From positions 3,180,501 to 3,244,500 of the forward strand of contig NZ_CP011479.1 in the NCBI RefSeq assembly GCF_001011155.1: a stretch of 64,000 nucleotides of DNA. The letters run 5' to 3'. This DNA comes from Hoeflea sp. IMCC20628 (GTDB lineage Bacteria; Pseudomonadota; Alphaproteobacteria; Rhizobiales; Rhizobiaceae). The translations under genes were made by a program, and so were the position numbers. The notes under the pieces are model-generated. The model did no database searches. It had not been told where the DNA came from and saw only the letters and a program-made list of their open reading frames with translations. This document shows, in pieces, positions 1 through 8,808 of the stretch (positions are counted from its first letter, which is position 1; each line of letters opens with the position of its first letter).

Positions 1-963
1 ATTGACGCCGGTCTTGAGCCGCAGCGCCGCGACCAGTTGGTGGCCGGCGCTTGGGGCGACAGACACCCGCCAGACCGGCTTCATGCTGCCATCGGCAAAG
101 GGTTTCACATCGCGGATGTCGCGCCAGAGATCGCGGGATCCTTCAGTCGCAAGCACTGTGACCTCGCCGCGACGGCTCATTTCCGCAACCAGCCGTTCGG
201 TACGCACCGTGACAGACGGGATCAGGCCTTCGAGCCGCAGAACGGTCGCCGGGCCGCCGGGGAGACCACTGCCTGCGAACTTATGAATCACGCTTTCAGG
301 CAGATGCGCCGCCCCCGACACTTCCACTGACATGGTCATGGCTGCGGCCATAGCTTCGGCGGCTTGTGCATCATTGAGACCGGACACAACAATCGAGACG
401 GAGGTTTCAGGCTTCGGCAGTACCTTGAAAATGACTTCACAGAGAACTCCGAGTGTGCCCCAGGAGCCCGCCAGCAGCTTGACCAGATCGAGACCGGTGA
501 CATTTTTCATCACCCGGCCACCGCTTTTGACTAATTCGCCGGAGCCGTTGACGAAGCGGACGCCAAGCAGACTGTCACGTGCTGCACCTGCAAGGATACG
601 CCGCGGGCCCGCGATGTTTGCGGCAAACACGCCGCCAATGGTTGGCTCGCCAGTTGAGCCGAGCAGTGGCCGGTAATCCATCGGCTCAAAGGTGAGCATC
701 TGGTTGTTGGCATCGAGCGCCGCCTCGATTTCGGCAAGCGGCGTGCCGGCGCGGGCTGCCATCACCAATTCCGATGGATCGTAATTGGTGATGCCGCTGA
801 GCCTTGCCAGCGACAGCGTCGCGGCGGATTGCACCGGCCGGCCAAAGCTCAGCTTGGTGCCGCTGCCCCTGATCTCGATCGGCTGCTTGGCGGCGTTTGC
901 CTCGGTGACGATACGCGCCACATCGTCTTCGGTTTCGGGATACTGGATGTCCACCGCACTCAT
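1..963 (-). CDS. glcE: Glycolate oxidase FAD-binding subunit GlcE, 3' part off the window
   Basis: The minus strand is open from an ATG at 963 to the window edge (321 codons, no stop seen), so the C-terminus is missing. The translation starts MSAVDIQYPE and carries a PCMH-type FAD-binding domain: an EIRGSGTKLSFGR segment near residue 30, then GSTGEPTIGGVFAANIAGPRR around residue 100 with the usual Gly-rich FAD contacts. GlcE is the second flavoprotein subunit of the GlcDEF complex, which oxidises glycolate (or D-lactate) to the 2-oxoacid at the membrane. Its ATG overlaps the glcD stop by 4 bases (ATGA), so the two are translationally coupled. glcF would be expected just beyond base 1. The subunit assignment is firm. 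Substrate choice between glycolate and D-lactate is inference. Confidence 0.88.
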   Translation of the reverse strand, partial: MSAVDIQYPETEDDVARIVTEANAAKQPIEIRGSGTKLSFGRPVQSAATLSLARLSGITNYDPSELVMAARAGTPLAEIEAALDANNQMLTFEPMDYRPLLGSTGEPTIGGVFAANIAGPRRILAGAARDSLLGVRFVNGSGELVKSGGRVMKNVTGLDLVKLLAGSWGTLGVLCEVIFKVLPKPETSVSIVVSGLNDAQAAEAMAAAMTMSVEVSGAAHLPESVIHKFAGSGLPGGPATVLRLEGLIPSVTVRTERLVAEMSRRGEVTVLATEGSRDLWRDIRDVKPFADGSMKPVWRVSVAPSAGHQLVAALRLKTGVN

Positions 964-2444
964 GCTGCTGTCCTGCCTTTATCGGCAGCGCTTTGATTGC
1001 CCGGCTGGCTGCCATTGCGACGGTCCAGGGGAAACACCTTGGACGGATTGAGGATCCATTTGGGATCGAAGGCGGCGCGCACGCGCATCTGCTGGGCCAG
1101 ATCTATATCGGAATATTGGTGCCGCATGAGATCCCGCTTTTCGATGCCGACGCCATGTTCACCGGTCAGGCAGCCGCCGGCGTCGACGCACAGTTTGAGA
1201 ATGTCGTTGCCCGCCATTTCGGCTTTCAGGCTTTCCTCGGGATCATTGGCATCAAACAGAATCAGCGGATGCATGTTGCCGTCGCCGGCATGAAACACAT
1301 TGGCGACGCGCAGTCCGTAACGGTCGATGATCTCGCTGGTCTTGGCCAGCACATGGGACAGTTGCCCGAGCGGCACGGTGCCGTCCATGCAGATATAGTC
1401 GGCGATGCGGCCGGTGGCGCCGAAAGCCGATTTCCGGCCCTTCCAGATCAGCGCCGCTTCCGTCGCTGACTGGCTTTCCCGGATTGTCTTGACGCCATGC
1501 TTGCCGGCAATCGCAATGATGCGCTCCAGCATGGCGTCCATTTCTGCGTCCGAACCCTCGACCTCGACGATCAGCAACGCCTCGACATCCATCGGGTAAC
1601 CGGCATGAGCAAAGGCTTCGCAAATTTCGATGGCCGGCTTGTCCATGAATTCGATGGCAACAGGAATGATGCCCGAGCCGATGATGTCGGTAACACATGC
1701 CCCGGCGGCCACGGAGGTTTCAAAACCGAACAGCACCGGACGCGCTCCTTCGGGCTTGGCAATCAGCCTGACGGTTGCTTCAGTGACAATACCGAGTTGG
1801 CCTTCCGAGCCGCAGATCAGCCCCAGCAGATCGTATCCTGCCGAATCCAGCGCCTTGCCGCCAATGTCGACGACAGAGCCATCGAACATCACCATCTTGA
1901 CGCCCATCAGATTGTTGGTGGTGACGCCATATTTGAGGCAGTGGGCGCCACCGGAGTTCATCCCGATATTTCCGCCGATGGTGCAGGCCAGCTGCGAACT
2001 GGGGTCCGGGGCATAGAAGAAGCCATCGGCACTTACCGCTTCACTGATCGAAATATTGGTGACACCGGCCTGAACGATTGCCGCGCGGTTGGGGAAATCG
2101 ACATCGAGGATCTGGTTCATCTTGGAGACACCAATGACAATGGCATCTTCCTGCGGGATCGCCCCGCCCGATAGCGACGTGCCGGCCCCGCGCGGAATCA
2201 CCGGAATGGCATTGTCATTGCAATATTTCAGCACAGCCGAAACCTGGGCGGTGGTTTCAGGCAGCACAACCGCCAGAGGCATCCGGCGGTAGGACACGAA
2301 AGCATCGGTGTCGAACGGCATAAGTTCGCGCGCATCGGTGATCAGACAGGCTTCCGGCAGAAGCCCGGCAAGATCGGCAATGATGGCCGGACGGCGATCC
2401 ATGACCGCTTTGTCAGGTTCCAAAAAGGCGATCAGTTCCGACAT
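960..2444 (-). CDS. glcD: Glycolate oxidase FAD-linked subunit GlcD
   Basis: The 494-residue protein belongs to the FAD-linked oxidase family (FAD_binding_4 plus FAD-oxidase_C). The FAD pyrophosphate loop RGAGTSLSG is at about residues 85-93, and the C-terminal signature CLTGEHGVGIEKRDLM is present. It catalyses the flavin-dependent oxidation of glycolate or D-lactate together with GlcE and GlcF. I chose the ATG at 2444 because GGAGGA lies 7 bases upstream. An in-frame ATG seven codons earlier (2465) lies upstream of that ribosome site. The gene is divergent from the FCD-type regulator at 2797, with lutABC beyond it. This suggests one regulator controlling both hydroxyacid oxidation routes. 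Confidence 0.9.
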   Translation of the reverse strand: MSELIAFLEPDKAVMDRRPAIIADLAGLLPEACLITDARELMPFDTDAFVSYRRMPLAVVLPETTAQVSAVLKYCNDNAIPVIPRGAGTSLSGGAIPQEDAIVIGVSKMNQILDVDFPNRAAIVQAGVTNISISEAVSADGFFYAPDPSSQLACTIGGNIGMNSGGAHCLKYGVTTNNLMGVKMVMFDGSVVDIGGKALDSAGYDLLGLICGSEGQLGIVTEATVRLIAKPEGARPVLFGFETSVAAGACVTDIIGSGIIPVAIEFMDKPAIEICEAFAHAGYPMDVEALLIVEVEGSDAEMDAMLERIIAIAGKHGVKTIRESQSATEAALIWKGRKSAFGATGRIADYICMDGTVPLGQLSHVLAKTSEIIDRYGLRVANVFHAGDGNMHPLILFDANDPEESLKAEMAGNDILKLCVDAGGCLTGEHGVGIEKRDLMRHQYSDIDLAQQMRVRAAFDPKWILNPSKVFPLDRRNGSQPGNQSAADKGRTAA

Positions 2445-2796
2445 GGCTTGCTCCTCCGATTTCACGCGACGTCAACTTAGCCCCATGGCGTCACTGCAAG
2501 TGGTACTATTTATTTACCACTCATTTCCATGACGGGCAATACGATTTCCGTGCCTATTTTGCGCGACGAGCCGGACAACTGTGAAAATTACGCAATCTTC
2601 TGAGACAAATCGACAGGTATTGGATCAAGTCGGCAGCGCATCAGCGCAGCAAATGAATCGGGACCACCGGACGGGCGGAGGGCAAACCGCCAGTTTTCGG
2701 CTTGGTCGAAGGAAATTTCCATTAAATTGGATAAAAATATTGACCACCTTTCCCCACGCTTGATACGGTTCAGACAAGCGACCTTGGGAAACGGCG
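2445..2796. promoter_or_regulatory. Divergent promoter region between glcDE and the lut operon
   Basis: This 352-base gap separates the divergent glcD and GntR-type genes, so it must contain both promoters. It holds a perfect inverted repeat, AGTGGTA at 2499-2505 and TACCACT at 2515-2521, with a 9-base AT-rich spacer. The repeat lies 55 bases upstream of the glcD start. FCD-type GntR proteins often bind TGGT/ACCA half-sites, so this is a reasonable operator candidate, but the long spacer is not typical. No coding sequence is supported here. Confidence 0.45.
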
Positions 2797-3624
2797 ATGA
2801 CCACCGACATTTTTGCACGCATTGCGCACAGCCGCACATCTGATGACGTTGTTCATCAGATAGAGGTTCTTGTGCTTGAGGGCATCTTGCGGGTCGGCGA
2901 CCGGCTTCCCGGCGAGCGTGAACTGGCCAAGCAGTTCGATGTCTCGCGGCCGATCCTCCGTGAAGCACTCAAAGTTCTTGAAGGCCGCGGTCTGCTCTTG
3001 ACCCAACATGGTGGCGGCACATTTGTCGCAGATGTCATTGGTCAGGTGTTCACCCGGCCGGTGATGGAACTGATCACCCGGCATCAAAAAGCAACGCTCG
3101 ACTACCTGGAATACCGCCGCGAGATGGAAGGCATTAGCGCCGAATTCGCAGCCAGGCGAGCGACCAAGGCCGACAAGGCGCTTCTGACCCGCATTGTGAC
3201 CGCAATGAAGGCCGCCCATCAGAAAGACGATTTCGAGGAAGAAGCCGCGATTGACGTCGAGTTCCACAGCGCCATCGGCGAATGCGCGCACAATATCATC
3301 CTGCTTCATACCCTGCGCTCCTGCTACAGGCTTCTGGCCGAAGGTGTGTTTTACAACCGTGCTCTGGTTTACAATTTGCCGGGTGCACGGGAACAACTGC
3401 TTGCGCAGCATCTGGCCATCTATGAGGCGGTGATGGCCGGCGACCCGGAAGCCGGCCGCCGCGCGGCTCAGGCTCATATTGATTTCGTTGCACGGGCAAT
3501 GACGGACGCAGAACGCTCGGGTGACTGGGAGCGGGTTTCGAAACTTCGCCTGCAACAACGCGCTCCGGACCTTTCGGGTACCGACAAAACCACCAAGCAA
3601 AAACAATCGGAGGCGGCACAGTGA
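2797..3624 (+). CDS. GntR-family transcriptional regulator, FCD subfamily (LldR/GlcC-like)
   Basis: The 275-residue protein has an N-terminal winged helix-turn-helix (residues about 10-75, with the signature LPGERELAKQFDVSRPILREAL) followed by an all-helical FCD ligand-binding domain. The FCD domain carries His and acidic residues that usually bind a metal and a carboxylate ligand (EFHSAIGECAHN near residue 150). Relatives such as LldR, GlcC and PdhR sense lactate, glycolate or pyruvate. It overlaps the GTG of lutA by 4 bases, so it leads the lutABC operon, and it faces glcD-glcE. Control of both operons in response to lactate or glycolate is inferred from this position. Confidence 0.88.
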   Translation: MTTDIFARIAHSRTSDDVVHQIEVLVLEGILRVGDRLPGERELAKQFDVSRPILREALKVLEGRGLLLTQHGGGTFVADVIGQVFTRPVMELITRHQKATLDYLEYRREMEGISAEFAARRATKADKALLTRIVTAMKAAHQKDDFEEEAAIDVEFHSAIGECAHNIILLHTLRSCYRLLAEGVFYNRALVYNLPGAREQLLAQHLAIYEAVMAGDPEAGRRAAQAHIDFVARAMTDAERSGDWERVSKLRLQQRAPDLSGTDKTTKQKQSEAAQ

Positions 3625-4406
3625 CGTCGAGTGAAACGAAGGTTGCTGAGCAGCCGCGTGTAGGACTTTTTGCGACCTGTCTGGTCGATCTTTTCAGGCC
3701 CTCGGTCGGCTTTGCCAGTGTCAAGCTGCTGCAGGATGCCGGGTGCGAAGTGCATGTGCCGATAGCCCAGACCTGTTGTGGTCAACCCGCCTACAACACA
3801 GGCGACAGGGCAGATACGCGGGAGATCGCCGAACAGGTGATCGAGGCCTTTGAAGGCTTTGACTTTGTCGTCGCGCCGTCAGGTTCCTGCGCTTCGATGC
3901 TGAAAAAACACTATCCCGGACTTTTCAAGGGTGATGCCGCTTGGGAAGAGCGGGCGACGGCTTTCTCCGCAAAGTGCTATGAGCTGATCTCGTTCCTCAC
4001 CGACGTGATGATGGTACGCGATACCGGCGCGGCGCTCGAAGCCAAGATCACCTATCACGATTCCTGCTCGGGATTGCGCGAGCTCAACATCAAGGACCAG
4101 CCGCGCAAGCTGCTCGGCAATGTCAGCGGTGTCGAAGTTCGTGAAATGGCGGACTCAGACGTTTGCTGCGGTTTTGGCGGAACCTTCTGTGTCAAATATT
4201 CCGACATATCCAACGCCATCGTCACCAAGAAAGTCGGTAACATAGATGCATCCGGCGCCGATATGCTTCTGGCCGGAGATCTTGGCTGCCTGATGAATAT
4301 GGCCGGCAAACTCAAGCGCCAGGGATCTGACGTCGAGGTTCGCCATGTCGCCGAAGTGCTCGCGGGCATGACCAGCCAGCCGCCGATCGCCGGCTCTGGC
4401 AAATAG
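3621..4406 (+). CDS. lutA: Lactate utilisation protein LutA (CCG-domain Fe-S oxidoreductase subunit)
   Basis: The 261-residue protein has two cysteine-rich CCG domains. Conserved cysteines are visible in PSGSCASML (near residue 88), HDSCSGLREL (near 146) and CCGFGGTFC (181-189), matching the heterodisulfide-reductase-type cluster ligands of LutA/YkgE. With LutB and LutC it forms the LutABC L-lactate oxidation complex. The start is a GTG overlapping the stop of the upstream regulator by 4 bases, and lutB follows after 20 bases behind a purine-rich ribosome site (CAGGGAGA). Length and motif order match the family. Confidence 0.9.
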   Translation: MTSSETKVAEQPRVGLFATCLVDLFRPSVGFASVKLLQDAGCEVHVPIAQTCCGQPAYNTGDRADTREIAEQVIEAFEGFDFVVAPSGSCASMLKKHYPGLFKGDAAWEERATAFSAKCYELISFLTDVMMVRDTGAALEAKITYHDSCSGLRELNIKDQPRKLLGNVSGVEVREMADSDVCCGFGGTFCVKYSDISNAIVTKKVGNIDASGADMLLAGDLGCLMNMAGKLKRQGSDVEVRHVAEVLAGMTSQPPIAGSGK

Positions 4407-4426
4407 GCGGAACAGGGAGACACGCA

Positions 4427-5863
4427 ATGGAACTCACCGCCAATAAATTCAAGGCCAACGCCTCCAAGGCACTTGTCGATGCGCAATTGCAAAAGGCGCT
4501 CGGCAATGTCGAGAAGGGCTTTATCGGCAAGCGGCAAAAATCCGTCGATGCGCTGCCGGAATTCGATGCGTTGCGCGACAATGCCCGCGACATCAAGAAC
4601 CACGTGCTGGCGCATCTCGACCTTTACCTGGAAGAATACGAACAAAAGGTGACGGCCGCAGGCGGGCATGTTCATTGGGCGGAAACAGCGGAAGACGCGC
4701 GCCGCATCGTGCTCGACATCTGCAAGAAGGCCAATGCCCGCACGGTCACCAAGGGCAAGTCGATGATCACCGAGGAGATCGCGCTCAACGATCATCTCGA
4801 GGCCAACGGCATCGAGCCGGTGGAAACCGATCTGGGCGAATACATCATCCAGCTGCGCGGCGAACACCCGAGCCACATCATTGCGCCGGCGGTGCATCTC
4901 AACAAGGAACAGGTCGAGAGCGATTTCCGCCGTGTGCACACGCATCTGCCGGAAGGCCGCGACCTTTCCGAGCCGGTCTCACTGCTCAGCGAGGCGCGCG
5001 AAGTGCTGCGGCAGCGCTATTTTGCCGCCGATGTCGGCATCACCGGCGCAAATTTTCTCATTGCCGAAACCGGCACTTCGGTGATCGTCACCAATGAGGG
5101 CAATGGCGACCTGACCCAGACGCTGGGCAAGGTGCATGTCGTCGTTGCCTCGGTCGAGAAAATCGTGCCGACGCTAGAGGATACCTCGCAGATTCTCAGA
5201 GTGCTGGCACGCTCGGCCACCGGACAGGACATGAGCGTTTACACGACGTTTTCCACCGGGCCGAAGCGCGAAGAGGATCCGGATGGTCCGGATGAGTATC
5301 ATGTGGTGCTCCTGGACAATGGCCGCTCGGCGATGCTCGGCACCGAATATCAGGACATGCTGCGCTGCATCCGCTGCGGCGCCTGCATGAACCATTGTCC
5401 GGTCTATCACGCGGTCGGCGGCCACGCCTACGGCTCGGTTTATCCCGGCCCTATGGGCGCGGTACTGACGCCATCGCTCAACGGCATTGACGAGACTGGA
5501 CAATTGCCCAACGCCTCGACTTTCTGCGGCCGCTGCGAGGCGGTGTGTCCGATGCGGATTCCGCTGCCGAAGATGATGCGGCATTGGCGCGAGCGCGAGT
5601 TCGAGCGCAATCTGACGCCGCTGACTGCCCGCTATGGGCTGAAGGCCTGGGCGTTTTTTGCCAAGCGGCCAAAACTCTACCGCTTTGCCGCTTCGTTCGG
5701 CATGCCGCTGCTGTCGCTGCTGGGCGGCTCCTCACGGCGCTTCCGCTCGATGCCATTCGCTGGCGGCTGGACACGCTACCGCGATCTTCCAGCGCCGGAG
5801 GGCCGCACCTTCCAGCAGGCCTGGGCGCAACGTGAAGCACGCAAGCAGGAGACGGAACAATGA
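4427..5863 (+). CDS. lutB: Lactate utilisation protein LutB (LUD domain plus ferredoxin clusters)
   Basis: The 478-residue protein has an N-terminal LUD domain (about residues 60-300, including ETGTSVIVTNEGNG). A ferredoxin-type region follows with CIRCGACMNHCP (from about 314) and CGRCEAVCP (from about 367), the cysteine ladders for two 4Fe-4S clusters. It is the electron-transfer subunit of LutABC, which converts L-lactate to pyruvate. A typical LutB is about 470-480 residues, so the gene looks intact. It overlaps lutC by 4 bases (ATGA). Confidence 0.92.
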   Translation: MELTANKFKANASKALVDAQLQKALGNVEKGFIGKRQKSVDALPEFDALRDNARDIKNHVLAHLDLYLEEYEQKVTAAGGHVHWAETAEDARRIVLDICKKANARTVTKGKSMITEEIALNDHLEANGIEPVETDLGEYIIQLRGEHPSHIIAPAVHLNKEQVESDFRRVHTHLPEGRDLSEPVSLLSEAREVLRQRYFAADVGITGANFLIAETGTSVIVTNEGNGDLTQTLGKVHVVVASVEKIVPTLEDTSQILRVLARSATGQDMSVYTTFSTGPKREEDPDGPDEYHVVLLDNGRSAMLGTEYQDMLRCIRCGACMNHCPVYHAVGGHAYGSVYPGPMGAVLTPSLNGIDETGQLPNASTFCGRCEAVCPMRIPLPKMMRHWREREFERNLTPLTARYGLKAWAFFAKRPKLYRFAASFGMPLLSLLGGSSRRFRSMPFAGGWTRYRDLPAPEGRTFQQAWAQREARKQETEQ

Positions 5864-6531
5864 GCGCGCGGGACACAGTGATGGGCAAGATCCGCGCGTC
5901 GATGCGGGTTCAGACTTCAGATGATGAACGCCGGAATACCGTGGCTGCACGGCTGGCAGACGCGCCGACGGGCGTCATTCCGGCACGCGCGAAACTGCCT
6001 GCGGCGGAACAGGTCGAGCTGTTTTGCGCCATGGCCGAGCAGTTCGGCTCAACACTGGCTCGGGTGAGCGACTATGGCGATGTGGCTGCCGAGGTTTCGA
6101 GCTATTTGCGCGCCCGCAACCTGCCGGCGGCGATCCGGATCGGCACCGACCAGCGGCTGACACATGCCGGATGGGAATCCGAGAAAAACCTCGAACTGCG
6201 TCACGGGCCATCAGATGGCGGCGACCTTGCGGGCGTCAGCCATGCCACTGCTGGCATTGCCGAAACCGGTACGCTGGCGCTGATGTCGGGCCAGGACAAT
6301 CCGACAACCATCAATTTCCTGCCCGAACACCACATCGTCGTGATCAGGGCTGCCGACATCAGAGGCGATCTGGAAAGCGTCTGGACCATGGTGCGCAAGC
6401 TCAAAGGCAAGGGTGAAATGCCCCGGGCGCTCAATCTGATCACCGGACCGTCACGCTCCGGCGACATCGAACAGACCATCCTGCTCGGTGCGCATGGCCC
6501 AAGGGCGGTGCACATCATTGTGGTCGATTAG
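5860..6531 (+). CDS. lutC: Lactate utilisation protein LutC (LUD domain)
   Basis: The 223-residue LUD-domain protein contains the GIAETGTLALMSG segment and a C-terminal GDIEQTILLGAHGPR segment typical of LutC/YkgG. It is the third subunit of the L-lactate oxidation complex. Its start is coupled to lutB through an ATGA overlap. Its 3' end overlaps the convergent MOSC gene by 4 bases. No terminator hairpin fits between the two, so the ends of the two transcripts probably run into each other. Confidence 0.9.
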   Translation: MSARDTVMGKIRASMRVQTSDDERRNTVAARLADAPTGVIPARAKLPAAEQVELFCAMAEQFGSTLARVSDYGDVAAEVSSYLRARNLPAAIRIGTDQRLTHAGWESEKNLELRHGPSDGGDLAGVSHATAGIAETGTLALMSGQDNPTTINFLPEHHIVVIRAADIRGDLESVWTMVRKLKGKGEMPRALNLITGPSRSGDIEQTILLGAHGPRAVHIIVVD

Positions 6532-7235
6532 CCCGGTCCGTCCAGACGGGCGGTGACGTCTTCGCTGTACTCCCGCTCGGCCTTGTGGCGGAACGCATCA
6601 GCCCATCCCGGTGCAAGCCGTGGCAGCTCAGCCATTGCAGCCGCAACATCCGGTGCAAGACGCGGGGTGAGCCTGGCGCGGGTGACGCGCTCCACGGTCC
6701 AACCCGGATTCGGACAGTCCAGACGCTGGATTTCATCCCCAATGCTGACAACGCCGGGCTCAAGCACACGGTAGTACCAGCCGGTGCGGGCCGTTTCCTG
6801 GAACAGCTTGGCCATGGTGCTCACGCCGGTGTGGGAATTGAGCTTCCAGCACGGCTGGCGTCCTTGTGAGATTTCGACGATCGCTGAGCCAAGCGTCAGC
6901 ACATCGCCGATACAGAGATCCGACTCGGTCAGACCAAGGGTGGCAATGTTTTCCCCGAACCGGCCCGGCCCGAAACCCTGCGCAACCGTTCCAAGTTCAG
7001 ACCGCCATTCAGGATAATGATCGGCGGCATAGTGGTGCACTGCCTTCTCCGTCCCGCCATGAACCGTCAGATCAGCCTGTTCGTCGTTGCCAAACCCGGT
7101 CAAATCCAGGTGCTGTGCTGTTTCGACCAACTGCTTGCCGATTGCCGAAGTCGGTTTGCCGGGCCAGCGCTGACGTGACCTGCCAACATACAGGCCAATT
7201 ATTGTGGCGCGAAGTTCAGGTAGTGCGTTCACCAT
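6528..7235 (-). CDS. MOSC domain protein, YiiM-like
   Basis: The 235-residue protein has a beta-barrel MOSC domain with the conserved Cys in GRQPCWKLN (about residue 125), preceded by GPGRFGENIATLGL. A C-terminal 3-alpha domain follows (LAPGWADAFRHKAEREY). YiiM-type proteins act in molybdenum-cofactor-linked detoxification of N-hydroxylated compounds, and the Cys is thought to bind sulfur or the metal centre. I chose the ATG at 7235 because AGGAG lies about 6 bases upstream. An ATG at 7253 is also in frame but precedes that site. No functional link to lutC is implied by their convergent overlap. Confidence 0.82.
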   Translation of the reverse strand: MVNALPELRATIIGLYVGRSRQRWPGKPTSAIGKQLVETAQHLDLTGFGNDEQADLTVHGGTEKAVHHYAADHYPEWRSELGTVAQGFGPGRFGENIATLGLTESDLCIGDVLTLGSAIVEISQGRQPCWKLNSHTGVSTMAKLFQETARTGWYYRVLEPGVVSIGDEIQRLDCPNPGWTVERVTRARLTPRLAPDVAAAMAELPRLAPGWADAFRHKAEREYSEDVTARLDGPG

Positions 7236-7495
7236 GCCGGCTCCTGATAACAAAAAATCTGGTCTTCATACCGCGGGCTCAAGTTCGACAGCCAGCACCA
7301 GGCTGTCACCGCTACTGGCCCAAATGAGTCGCGATGCTCCCCGCAATAAATCTCGGCTCGCTCGTGTTTGTCAAAACTGTCTTGGTCGAACTCGGGATCA
7401 CCAGGAACTTCGAGTGAGTTGGTGGCCTTTGCAACATTGACGCGCGTTGGATTTTGCGGCTTTGTCGAGTCCTGATCGTTCTTGGATTTAACCTG

Positions 7496-8137
7496 ATGCC
7501 CGTTTCACCCGAACATTTCGCAGCCTTCGTTGTGGCCAGCATCATCCTGCTGATCATTCCCGGTCCGACCATCATCATGGTGATCACTCAGGCCTTGGCG
7601 CATGGCCGCAAGGTGGCGTTCGCCAGTGTGCTGGGCGTCGGGCTTGGCGACTTGCTGGCAACATCGCTGTCGATTGCCGGTGCAGGCGCGCTGCTGGCGG
7701 CTTCGGCCACTTTGTTTCAGGCTTTGAAATTCGTTGGCGCGGCCTATCTGATCTGGATCGGCTACAAGATGTGGCGGACGCCGGTGAAAATTCCCGACAT
7801 GTCAGAAGCGGATGTCGGGACTGATTCAGGCCGGCCAAGCGTCATTTTCCGCGATTCCTTCCTGATCACTGCGCTGAACCCCAAGGGTATCCTGTTCTTC
7901 GTCGCCTTCGTGCCGCAATTTATCGATCCCGCCCTGCCCTATGGACCGCAGGCAGCGACTTATGTGCTGGTTTTTACCATGCTTGCCATAATGAACGCAG
8001 CTTTGTTTGCATTTGCTGCGAGTGAAGCACGGCAAACCATACGCCGCCCGCGGGTGATGAAAGCAGCCATGCGTACCGGAGGATCGCTGTTGATGATGGC
8101 CGGTGTCGCGGCAGCATTGACCAGGCGCGCAAGCTGA
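7496..8137 (+). CDS. LysE/RhtB-family translocator (amino acid exporter)
   Basis: The 213-residue, strongly hydrophobic protein has about six predicted membrane segments. The family signature is near the N-terminus (FAAFVVASIILLIIPGPTII), and a second conserved stretch, SFLITALNPKGILFF, lies mid-protein. LysE/RhtB proteins export amino acids or derivatives such as homoserine, threonine or cysteine across the inner membrane. The substrate cannot be told from sequence. The ATG at 7496 gives the usual family N-terminus. An upstream in-frame start at 7454 would add 14 residues without homology. The next gene starts one base after the stop. Confidence 0.85.
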   Translation: MPVSPEHFAAFVVASIILLIIPGPTIIMVITQALAHGRKVAFASVLGVGLGDLLATSLSIAGAGALLAASATLFQALKFVGAAYLIWIGYKMWRTPVKIPDMSEADVGTDSGRPSVIFRDSFLITALNPKGILFFVAFVPQFIDPALPYGPQAATYVLVFTMLAIMNAALFAFAASEARQTIRRPRVMKAAMRTGGSLLMMAGVAAALTRRAS

Positions 8138-8138
8138 C

Positions 8139-8777
8139 ATGCCGCTACAGAACAGGGTCAATCCAGCAGGCCATATCTGTTCGATTTCGGCGCGCGGGGA
8201 ATTCATGGGCAATCGCGGCGGCGCATTGCACAATGTCGATCGCCGGGTTGTCCGGCCCCGGAAGAGCAGATCCTGGATCATCTGCCTGACGGAATTCAAG
8301 GGACGCCGCAGAAAGCTGATGCAGCCCGGCCGTTACACCGAATTGTTCTTTCTCGATGAAGTCACCGCCCTTGCTGCCGGACACCGGCCCTGCTTCGAAT
8401 GCCGGCGCAAAGACGCGATTGCCTTCGCCGAAGCGCTGGGCCAGAGCCGTGGCGAAAAGCGTCCCTGCGCGCCCGCGATCGACCTGTTGCTCGCTGCCGA
8501 GCGCAAACTGAGCCCAAATGCCGCTGACCGGATCATTGCCCGGAGCACAGTCGCCTCCCTCTCTGATGGCGCGATGGTTCGGCAAGGTGAAACCCATTAT
8601 GCCGTCCGCGCCGGAATGTTGCTGCCTTGGTCATTCAACGGCTACGATATCCCGGTGGAAGCCGAAACGCTGACCGCAGCCCCGATTTATCTGGCCACAC
8701 CGCCCTCGACGGTTGATGCGCTCCGGCACGGCTATATTCCGGTCTTTCATTCCCACGCGTGGAGGCCCGAGTCTTGA
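8139..8777 (+). CDS. Conserved hypothetical protein with CxxC motif
   Basis: This 212-residue protein has no named function that I recognise. It resembles a family scattered in alphaproteobacteria that begins with a short Asn-Pro-rich stretch and has a middle segment FFLDEVTALAAGHRPCFECRRKD (about residues 70-92). The CFEC pair could bind a metal or take part in redox chemistry. The C-terminal segment is rich in aromatic and proline residues. The start lies one base after the LysE-type gene stop and the 3' end is close to rsmE, which suggests cotranscription. Confidence 0.6.
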   Translation: MPLQNRVNPAGHICSISARGEFMGNRGGALHNVDRRVVRPRKSRSWIICLTEFKGRRRKLMQPGRYTELFFLDEVTALAAGHRPCFECRRKDAIAFAEALGQSRGEKRPCAPAIDLLLAAERKLSPNAADRIIARSTVASLSDGAMVRQGETHYAVRAGMLLPWSFNGYDIPVEAETLTAAPIYLATPPSTVDALRHGYIPVFHSHAWRPES

Positions 8778-8808
8778 TCTTCGGATCGGCTTGGGCAAGA
8801 AGATCAGA

